Assembly: GCA_949126835.1 (NCBI GenBank)
Contig: OX421507.1
Coordinates: forward strand, 30,449,382-30,513,381
Source of the DNA: Anisus vortex
Taxonomy: Eukaryota; Mollusca; Gastropoda; Planorbidae
Direction: 5' to 3'
DNA length: 64,000 nt
The translations under genes and the position numbers were made by a program. Every line of letters begins with the position of its first letter. Position 1 is the stretch's first letter. Positions 48,101-60,100 of this stretch are shown here, piece after piece. The notes beneath the pieces are model-generated. The model did not search any database. It saw nothing but the letters and a program-made list of their open reading frames with translations, and had not been told where the DNA came from.

Positions 48101-51100
48101 TGGCGGGGCATGACCTCTGGCTCCTCATTTGTTTCTTTCTCTTTGGACTTGTACAATTTGTCTAAACAAAAATAAAGTATAAATGTTTGCTTTTGTAGTG
48201 TATTAGTTCAGTATTCAGTAGTCAAACAGTGTATTAGTTCAGTATTCAGTAGTCAAACAGTGTATTAGTTCAGTATTCAGTAGTCAAACAGTGTATTAGT
48301 TCAGTATTCAGTATTAAAACAGTGTATTAGTTCAGTATTCAGTAGTCAAACAGTATTAGTTCAGTATTCAGTAGTCAAACAGTGTATTAGTTCAGTATTC
48401 AGTAGTCAAACAGTGTATTAGTTCAGTATTCAGTAGTAAACAGTGTATTAGTTCAGTATTCAGTAGTCAAACAGCCTAACAAAAACCACCTCTGTACCCA
48501 TGGGCCGCAAAGCTGGCAAAGTATAGAAACTACCTAGATTAAGAGTTTACCGGTGGGCTAAAGCATGGAGAACATCCCCTGTTGCACGTCCAAGGATCAT
48601 TGCACTGCTGAGAGGCTCCAAGACTTGGTGGGGAGGAGGCAATGAGCTCAACAGCCTGTCTTAACCCAACCCAGCCCTGTGGTGTCTGGATGTCTAGGCC
48701 TATAGTCTGGAGTTTGAGCTACCGGGCGACAGTGCAGGTATATGAGCCAGCCACCACATTAATGATATAGGGACGTTCCACAAGTGATGAGAAGTGTAGT
48801 GCATGTACTGCAAGACAGTAACCTTTGTTACCTTATTTATTGGCATGCCCTGTGGTGGCTAGTCTCAGACAGGATCTTGGTGTGCTCAACCCATCACTCA
48901 ACATCATGATGCCCTGGATGTAAGAGTCTGGTTGTTTTTTTTAGACAATTTTAAATTGCTAACTAAAATGACACAAACTATTTGAACCCGGCACAATGTA
49001 AGCAGCACATGTTTGGGCTTCAAGAGGATTCAATTTATTTCAATATTTTATCACTTATCTTAGTACAATTATGTTGTGCTTTTTTGTTAAGCAAAAAAAT
49101 ACAAAATAGCCTTTATCTTATATATTACAGACGCTCCTTCTATAAAGCATATTATTGTGTCCAACGCTCATCCCTAGTCCGAGTCTAGTTTTGCGTCTTT
49201 GTTAACCGTTTGGCCCTTGGAGTCGCCACGCGTCGCCTCTACTGATAGACCCTTGGAGTCGCCGCGCGTCGCCGATTACGGGTTGTTTCGCATTTGATCC
49301 CGATGCGAGTTTTTAAATGCTTATTAAAGGCCTTTTTTTACTCTGACCAAAGAGAGCGATAGTGACGCTATTTTTAGACGTTTGTTTGGTAGTTTTAGCC
49401 AGATCGATCGAATATCAGTAAATTTTTGAAAATAACGCATTTTTAGCACTAATTCTACAAAAAATTGATGGTATTTTGGAAATATTTAGAGAAGCATAGG
49501 CTAGGCTAATGAAGGAAAGGCTTTATTATTTTGATAATGCCAAGATAATCAAGTTATTTTAAGCAGTTTAGAAGTTGAATAGGCTTTGAATAGTAGGATT
49601 TGAGTCCGATACGATGATATCCTAGTTCCATGACAAAATATCGGAACCGATCGGCGTAGGCTGAGCTATTTATTTTATTTTCCTTTTTATTTATTACTTT
49701 ATTTACATCTCTACTGGTTTGAATTAAACTTTATATTTTTATATATTTACTTTGAAGAATATAAAGCAGTTGCTTTGATAGTTTTTTTACAGTAAATTTT
49801 TTAACAATATTTTTTATCCGATTTTTTTTCAATATACGGAGTTATGCGACTTGACTCAAGGTTTGGAGTGTAGAAAACTGTCGACTAATTAAGGGGCAAA
49901 GGGTTAATGTTTTAAATGATGTTAAGTTACTGGTTTTCCTGGTTTGTTCAGGCAACCCATTCCATGCCTGAATGCTACTCTGGAAGAATGAGAACTTATA
50001 TGCATTTGTTCTTGCATAAGGGATAATAAAAGTGTTTTTGTTTTTATGAGCATTATTATTTGGTTGTATTTCTAAATTTGAGTTTAATGCCTCTACCAAT
50101 ATATAAAGACTCTATCTACCAATATTGTCATAACAAAGAAACTATCTACCAGTATTGTCGTCTTCTACAACAACCATTCTCGTGTCCTGGTCTCCCTCAG
50201 AGTGTTTCTCATCCAGTCTAAGAGATGATTTGGAACCAGAAGACATCAAGGAGTTCTTGCTGCTCTCTTTTTTGGAGCCTGAAAAAAAAATAAAGACAGC
50301 TGGACTAAAGATGTCAAGTATTACAGTATTACAGCTGGACTAAAGATGTCAAGTATTACAGTATTACAGCTGGACTAAAGATGTCAAGTATTACAGTATT
50401 ACAGCTGGACTAAAGATGTCAAGTATTACAGTATTACAGCTGGACTAAAGATGTCAAGTATTACAGTATTACAGCTGGACTAAAGATGTCAAGTATTACA
50501 GTATTACAGCTGGACTAAAGATGTCAAGTATTACAGTATTACAGCTGGACTAAAGATGTCAAGTATTACAGTATTACAGCTGGACTAAAGATGTCAAGTA
50601 TTACAGTATTACAGCTGGACTAAAGATGTCAAGTATTACAGTATTACAGCTGGACTAAAGATGTCAAGTATTACAGTATTACAGCTGGACTAAAGATGTC
50701 AAGTATTACAGTATTACAGCTGGACTAAAGATGTCAAGTATTACAGTATTACAGCTGGACTAAAGATGTCAAGTATTACAGTATTACAGCTGGACTAAAG
50801 ATGTCAAGTATTACAGTATTACAGCTGGACTAAAGATGTCAAGTATTACAGTATTACAGCTGGACTAAAGATGTCAAGTATTACAGTATTACAGCTGGAC
50901 TAAAGATGTCAAGTATTACAGTATTACAGCTGGACTAAAGATGTCAAGTATTACAGTATTACAGCTGGACTAAAGATGTCAAGTATTACAGTATTACAGC
51001 TGGACTAAAGATGTCAAGTATTACAGTATTACAGCTGGACTAAAGATGTCAAGTATTACAGTATTACAGCTGGACTAAAGATGTCAAGTATTACAGTATT

Positions 51101-54100
51101 ACAGCTGGACTAAAGATGTCAAGTATTACAGTATTACAGCTGGACTAAAGATGTCAAGTATTACAGTATTACAGCTGGACTAAAGATGTCAAGTATTACA
51201 GTATTACAGCTGGACTAAAGATGTCAAGTATTACAGTATTACAGCTGGACTAAAGATGTCAAGTATTACAGTATTACAGCTGGACTAAAGATGTCAAGTA
51301 TTACAGTATTACAGCTGGACTAAAGATGTCAAGTATTACAGTATTACAGCTGGACTAAAGATGTCAAGTATTACAGTATTACAGCTGGACTAAAGATGTC
51401 AAGTATTACAGTATTACAGCTGGACTAAAGATGTCAAGTATTACAGTATTACAGCTGGACTAAAGATGTCAAGCATTACAGTATTACAGCTGGACAAAAG
51501 ATGTCAAGCATTACAGTATTACAGCTGGACTAAAGATGTCAAGTATTACAGTATTACAGCTGGACTAAAGATGTCAAGTATTACAGTATTACAGCTGGAC
51601 TAAAGATGTCAAGTATTACAGTATTACAGCTGGACTAAAGATGTCAAGTATTACAGTATTACAGCTGGACTAAAGATGTCAAGTATTACAGTATTACAGC
51701 TGGACTAAAGATGTCAAGTATTACAGTATTACAGCTGGACTAAAGATGTCAAGTATTACAGTATTACAGCTGGACTAAAGATGTCAAGTATTACAGTATT
51801 ACAGCTGGACTAAAGATGTCAAGTATTACAGTATTACAGCTGGACTAAAGATGTCAAGTATTACAGTATTACAGCTGGACTAAAGATGTCAAGTATTACA
51901 GTATTACAGCTGGACTAAAGATGTCAAGTATTACAGTATTACAGCTGGACTAAAGATGTCAAGTATTACAGTATTACAGCTGGACTAAAGATGTCAAGTA
52001 TTACAGTATTACAGCTGGACTAAAGATGTCAAGTATTACAGTATTACAGCTGGACTAAAGATGTCAAGTATTACAGTATTACAGCTGGACTAAAGATGTC
52101 AAGTATTACAGTATTACAGCTGGACTAAAGATGTCAAGTATTACAGTATTACAGCTGGACTAAAGATGTCGAGTATTACAGTATTACAGCTGGACTAAAG
52201 ATGTCAAGTATTACAGTATTACAGCTGGACTAAAGATGTCAAGTATTACAGTATTACAGCTGGACTAAAGATGTCAAGTATTACAGTATTACAGCTGGAC
52301 TAAAGATGTCAAGCATTACAGTATTACAGCTGGACTAAAGATGTCAAGCATTACAGTATTACAGCTGGACTAAAGATGTCAAGCATTACAGTATTACAGC
52401 TGGACTAAAGATGTCAAGCATTACAGTATTACAGCTGGACTAAAGATGTCAAGCATTACAGTATTACAGCTGGACTAAAGATGTCAAGCATTACAGTATT
52501 ACAGCTGGACTAAAGATGTCAAGTATTACAGTATTACAGCTGGACTAAAGATGTCAAGTATTACAGTATTACAGCTGGACTAAAGATGTCAAGTATGACA
52601 GTATTACAGCTGGACTAAAGATGTCATGTATTACAGTATTACAGCTGGACTAAAGATGTCAAGTATTACAGTATTACAGCTGGACTAAAGATGTCAAGTA
52701 TTACAGTATTACAGCTGGACTAAAGATGTCAAGTATTACAGTATTACAGCTGGACTAAAGATGTCAAGTATTACAGTATTACAGCTGGACTAAAGATGTC
52801 AAGTATTACAGTATTACAGCTGGACTAAAGATGTCAAGTATTACAGTATTACAGCTGGACTAAAGATGTCAAGTATTACAGTATTACAGCTGGACTAAAG
52901 ATGTCAAGTATTACAGTATTACAGCTGGACTAAAGATGTCAAGTATTACAGTATTACAGCTGGACTAAAGATGTCAAGTATTACAGTATTACAGCTGGAC
53001 TAAAGATGTCAAGTATTACAGTATTACAGCTGGACTAAAGATGTCAAGTATTACAGTATTACAGCTGGACTAAAGATGTCAAGTATTACAGTATTACAGC
53101 TGGACTAAAGATGTCAAGTATTACAGTATTACAGCTGGACTAAAGATGTCAAGTATTACAGTATTACAGCTGGACTAAAGATGTCAAGTATTACAGTATT
53201 ACAGCTGGACTAAAGATGTCAAGTATTACAGTATTACAGTTGGACTAAAGATGTCAAGTATTACAGTATTACAGCTGGACTAAAGATGTCAAGTATTACA
53301 GTATTACAGCTGGACTAAAGATGTCAAGTATTACAATTGGATAAGTTATTTGGTTTATATAAGTTTATGAGGCTTACAAACATTGGTTTATATAAGTCTA
53401 TATAATGACGCTTACAAACATTGGTTTATATAAGTCTATATAATGACGCTTACAAACATTGGTTTATATAAGTCTATATTATGAGGCTTACAAACATTGG
53501 TTTAAATAAGTCTATATTATGAGGCTTACAAACATTAATTTATATATATGTCATACTATGGCTGTGATTGTGTTGACCAGCAAGAATCATACTATGGCTG
53601 TGATCGTGTTGACCAGCAAGTGTCATACTATGGCTGTGATCGTGTTGACCAGCAAGTGTCATAATATGGCACATAGTATTCACATCTTATTCAAATTGTC
53701 ACAACCAGCAGAGAAAAAAACTATATCCTTTTCGGAGTTCAAGAGCACCTTATCCTGCTGCTGGTGTATAGATCTTAAGAGCATAACCCTGACATGCCCA
53801 TAGACCTAGTACCCACCCAATCAAAACCAGGAAAAAAGAGTGCAGAGGAGTCCGACAGGAAACATGCACCTGGTTGACTATGATCCACAATGTTCAAGTT
53901 AAATGCAGCACATACGTGTGTACATGGGATGTACAGGAAGGCCTCATCTGTGTGCTAAGGAAAGTACTACACAGAAAAAATATTTTCCAAAGTAAAATTG
54001 TGGATTTCAGATATGTGTAAATATGTGTATAGATTTTGTGTAAAAAAACATTTTTCTTCTGATAATAGTATCATTACTAAAATGTACACAACTCTGTAAC

Positions 54101-57100
54101 TAAAAGGAATATTTTCAAACTGTAAGAAGCATTCTGATTGTAAATGAATATACTATATGTGAATTAAAGGTGAATAAAATACCTTTTACACAGTTTATGC
54201 AGTAGTCTGGTAATTTCAAATTTTATGAACCTTTTTTTTTTAATTCTTTAAACAGCAATAAACAAGGCAATTAATATAATTATATAGTGTATTCTTCTGC
54301 ACATTTTTATTCTCTGTACAATCCTTTCATTTGATATACAACTACATTTGTAAGAGAATGTTTTTGAAAATTTCCAAATTAAAAATGTCACCCTAAAAAG
54401 ATTTCACTGGCTGAAAAGTGGACTTGCACAAACATGGAAAACTCCTGGCATGGAATGAGTTAAAGGGTCAATTTTGAAAAAACATTTGACTTAAATATCA
54501 AGGCCTGATATGTCAAATTGAAAACTGCTTAGTGTCAATGATCAAGGGCAATTAAGCCACTCACCTTTATCTTCATGGAGTCTTGGTGGTGGAGGGAAGT
54601 AGCGAGTCTTATCACTCAGTGATTTCTCTTGGTCTCTGCTGCGACTTCTGTAGTGCTCATCACTAGAATAACGGTCATCTCTTTCTCTTCTAGACTTCTC
54701 AACTAGATGATATTGATAGAAGATGGGAAATAAGTAGGCAATATACAAACATACCTGGGTACCTTAAATTTTTCTTGAGAGTATTTTCATTGGCTGGCAA
54801 GAGTATTTTGAGACTGTTGACCAGATTTTGTCGTGTCGCGGATTTTTATAACTTTTGCCTAATTTAGGTCCCAAAATTATGACAAAAATATTGTCACTTA
54901 ATTAGGTCTACTATTAGGCCTACACACAAAGATATTATTTGTAACTGATTTAAAACTAATGAGATAAAGCATATTTAAATTATGATACTTCTATTTTTAA
55001 ACTTAATATTATTATAATTGTGCAGATTTTTTTTTAGTCAGTGTTTTAATTTTAGGCTTAGGCCAATGTCAATGACCAATAAATCTCATGAAATAGTTTA
55101 TCTCAATTCTCAGGCCTGAGATAGGCTACCTTAATTAATTAAGGGTAATTTAAAAAAAAAAACACTCTGTTATGTGCCTTAAATCCCAATAATTTTGAAC
55201 GACTAACACTAACTGTAACAGCTAAAAAAAACTTCACATCTTATATATTTTATTATATGTAGCCCTATATAGTTCAGTGATATGAATTTAGCCTACATTA
55301 GTCAAAGTCAATTAGCTACTAACATGTTCGATATTGTAATTGTAAGGAAAAAACAACAAGCTCGCATTTCCACAATTATTATTTATTTTGTTTACAAATA
55401 GCCTACAATCGCCGAATTCGGACATTAGCGAGAGCGAAAAAAGGGATATCATGTCAACTTCAAGGTTGCCGCGCCGTGAAACATAACAATCATCAATGTA
55501 TGCGTAGGGCCTATGGCCTATAGTCTATAGCGAGCTCAGTGTTCTAGAAAAACAAGTTTAGTGACGATCTAAGTTGCTTTCGTTTTAGAAGGCCTAGGCT
55601 GATAAACAAAAGTTTTATTGTAATGAAAACAAGGAGTTTTAATCTCTCCATTAGTAAAATAAAACGTCGAGAATTTAAAAGAAAGCGAGTAACGCTTGAT
55701 GTGACGTATGACGTATAGTCGTATAGTATAGATATAGTCTAGATTGACCTAACCTAAAAACTAATTCGCGTGAAGTAGGCGCATTACCGATTGCCGTGTC
55801 AGACCATAAAAAGTAGGCTTCTTGGAGATTTATATATAGTCTATGTCACTACCGGGTCAAATAGACCTAAGCTACATTACGGGATTGCGATAAAAAAAAG
55901 TTTTTAAAACTAAGGAGGCACTGGTTACCAGTGACTGGTAGGCCTATAAAAAAATACCGGGCGACCAAAACAAAAGCTAGGGTAACCCTGACTAAAAATA
56001 AATATAGAATCACGCATGCGCGGATCCTTTGGTATTTTCCTGCTGTCTTCTTTATATTGTTTCGCCTTTTAAGTTTCATGAAAGAAAAAAGTTGATCATT
56101 TAATTTGTTACGGCCAAAAAAAGTCCGATTTCGGTGCAACGAGATCTACTCGAAATTACGAATTTAGCTTGAAGGCGATTAGCCGGCGGAGATGTTTTCA
56201 AAAATTCAATTGGCCGGCCATAAAAAAAGAAAAATTTGGAAAAAATAATAATTTTTTTAATTAAATTTTGGCTGCCCCTATTTTTTTTGTATTGGCCGTA
56301 TCGCCGTACTGGAGTTGTCAAAAGCGTACTAATACGGCGAAATACGGACAGGTACCCAGGTATGTACAAACAGCCTCCATTTGGCATTATGTTTTTTATA
56401 TTATCATACAGTACATATAAAAGATAAATATATAAATTATATATGAACTAATAAATATGAATTATAAATTTATGAATACATGCATGGTCTCAAGGATTCA
56501 CAAATAAATACCAATTTGTCTGCGTTCATCTTTTTTCATTTTGTGCCTCATGGCTTTCTCTTTAGCAAGTTCTTCCCTCAGCATCCTCTCTCGCCTTCTT
56601 TCAAGTTCAATTTTCTCCAGCCTCTCTCTTTAAAACAGAAAAAGATTCATGAAATTGAAAAGATTCATTTTTCACCATTTAAGTTATCACTGTATTCTAC
56701 AGATACCACATTGCCAGCCTCCTTATAAACTTTCTCTTTGACTGTATTCTACAGATACCATAATGCCTGTCTCCTTATAAACTTTCTCTTTGACTGTATT
56801 CTACAGATACCATATTGCCTGTCTCCTTATAAACTTTCTCTTTGACTGTATTCTACAGATACCACATTGCCAGCCTCCTTATAAACTTTCTCTTTGACTG
56901 TATTCTACAGATACCATAATGCCTGTCTCCTTATAAACTTTCTCTTTGACTGTATTCTACAGATACCATATTGCCTGTCTCCTTATAAACTTTCTCTTTG
57001 ACTGTATTCTACAGATACCACATTGCCAGCCTCCTTATAAACTTTCTCTTTGACTGTATTCTACAGATACCACATTGCCAGCCTCCTTATAAACTTTCTC

Positions 57101-60100
57101 TTTGACTGTATTCTACAGATACCATAATGCCTGTCTCCTTATAAACTTTCTCTTTGACTGTATTCTACAGATACCATATTGCCTGTCTCCTTATAAACTT
57201 TCTCTTTGACTGTATTCTACAGATACCACATTGCCAGCCTCCTTATAAACTTTCTCTTTGACTGTATTCTACAGATACCACATTGCCAGCCTCCTTATAA
57301 ACTTTCCCTTTGCCAACTTCAATATAACAAGTGAAAAACGTAAAGTACCAGCTGGACCAAATTGATCCATAGGGCCGGTGTAGCAGCATTCACCAGTTTC
57401 ATTGGCCACTGCATACTAAAGGATTGTGTGGCCAACACAATGCCCAGCTGCCTTTAAAATACCCCAACTAAATTCAGGAACCTATCAGAGCTGGGTACAT
57501 TTAGAGACACCCTCCCCTCTCCCTCCAGACCCCATAAACAAAATTCTAGCCTTCACCAGAATTTGAACCAGGATCTTGGGTACATTAGCTGAACTCGCTG
57601 CAGCTCAGCCACCGTGCGATATTCATTTCTCATTATTCAGTATTTAAAGTTATTTTTCACAACATTTTGAACATTTAAGTTATGTTTTCAAAAATTATAA
57701 AATTTATTCTAAAAGTTAGTATTAGTCCATAAAACTAAAGTTTATTCTAAAAGTTAGTATTAGTCCATAAAACTAAAGTTTATTCTAAAAGATAGTATTA
57801 GTCCATAAAACTAAAGTTTATTCTAAAAGTTAGTATTAGTCCATAAAACTAAAGTTTATTCTAAAAGTTAGTATTAGTCCATAAAACTAAAACTATGTTC
57901 TTTTATTTACCAGGCTGCAGTGCAAAATTGTCTGCCAGCCAAAAACAAATGTCACAGAAATCCATTACTCAATATAAGATTCATGCCAGAATGCTATCTA
58001 CAAGTGCACACAATTGAAAACTCTCTAAAACCATAGAGTTGAAAAACATAAACCATGAGAATTACAAGGAAAACAATTGACCATAACCTTTTTGTTTGAC
58101 TTTAAGACAACATGCTCACCTTTCTTTATTGGACTCCCTGCGTGCCTCTCTCTCCCTCATTTCCCTGGCCACCTCTTTCTCTTTCATTTCTCTCTCTTTC
58201 TTTCTCTCCCTGACAATCTCCCTGGCATCTCTGAAGTCTCGAGAAAGGTCCATCTTGTCACGATGCTTGTCCCGGTCTGTTGGTTCACAACAAAGTACAT
58301 GATAAGCTTAAGTTCACACACAAGTACATGATTAATTTTGCTTCACACACAAGTACACGTTTAGCTTTGGTTCACAACAAAGTACATGATAAAATTTAGT
58401 TCACACACAAGTACACGTTTAGCTTTAGTTCACACACAAGAACATAAGCTTTGGTTCACACACAAGTACATGATAAGCATTAGTTCACACACAAGAACAT
58501 AAGCTTTGGTTCACACACAAGTACATGATAAGCATTAGTTCACACACAAGAACATAAGCTTTGGTTCACACACAAGTACATGATAAGCTTTGGTTCACAC
58601 ACAAGAACATAAGCTTTGGTTCACACACAAGAACATAAGCTTTGGTTCACAGACAAGTACATGATACGCGTTAGTTCACACACAAGGACATATGATAAGC
58701 TTTGGTTCACACACAAGAACATAAGCTTTGGTTCACACACAAGTACATGTTAATCTTTGGTTTACAACAAAGTACATGATAAGCTTTAGTTCACACACAA
58801 GAACATAAGCTTTGGTTCACACACAAGGACATGATAAGCTTTAGTTCACACACAAGAACATAAGCTTTGGTTCACACACAAGTACATGATAAGCATTAGT
58901 TCACACACAAGAACATAAGCTTTGGTTAACACACAAGTACATGATAAGCATTAGTTCACACACAAGAACATAAGCTTTGGTTCACACACAAGTACATGAT
59001 AAGCTTTAGTTCACACACAAGAACATAAGCTTTGGTTCACACACAAGTACATGATAAGCTTTTCCATTTCAAGATTAAGTTGATGAAAATGGAAAATGTA
59101 TGTTCAAAACTTTCAGAAAAAAACGTTTCCCTTACTCTCTAAAATAGACACTGAGACTGCTGACCAAATGAGTAAACAATTGGTTTTAGCAGTCTAGTTT
59201 TTTGGTTGCTGGTATTTTAACCCAAGAAATCTTTAGTGAGGACATCTTGAAAATAACAATAAAATATCCAACTGCCTTTACTTTTCTCCAAGCTGTCAGG
59301 TATCCATTGGAACTGAGTTGACTCAGGGACACTATCTAGACCTGGAACAAAATTGGGGTTTTAAAACCAGGATTTCATAATGGTCAATCCCTATGGTCAA
59401 CCACTATGGTCAATCCCTATGGTCAACCACTATGGACAACCACTATGGTCAATCCCTATGGTCAATCCCTATGGTCAACCACTATGGTCAATCCCTATGT
59501 TCAACCACTATGATCAATCCCTATGGTCAACCACTATGGTCAACCACTATGGTCAATCCCTATGGTCAACCACTATGGTCAATCCCTATGGTCAACCACT
59601 ATGGTCAACCACTATGGTCAATCCCTATGGTCAACAACTATGGTCAATCCCTATGGTCAACCACTATGGTCAATCCCTATGGTCAACCACTATGGTCAAC
59701 CACTATGGTCAATCCCTATGGTCAATGGCTATGGTCAACCACTATGGTCAATCCCTATAATCAACCACTATTGTCAACCACTAAGGTCAACCCCTATGGT
59801 CAACCCCTATGGTCAACCACTATGGTCAACCACTAGGGTCAATCCCAATGGTCAACCACTATGGTCAACCACTATGGTCAATCCCTATGGTCAACCACTA
59901 TGGTCAACCACTAAGGTCAACCACTATGGTCAATCCCTATGGTCAACCACTATGGTCAACCACTATGGTCAACCACTATGGTCAATCCCTATGGCCAACC
60001 ACTATGGTCAACCACTATGGTTGACCACTGTCTCCCACTATGACCCAGCTGAAAAATCACTCACTATCAAGGCGTAGTCGATCTTTGGAGGAACTGTTGT

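Noticed and set aside
59380..60077. Open frames of MVNHYGQ repeats
   Set aside because: 13-bp repeat artefact; three units = 39 bp.
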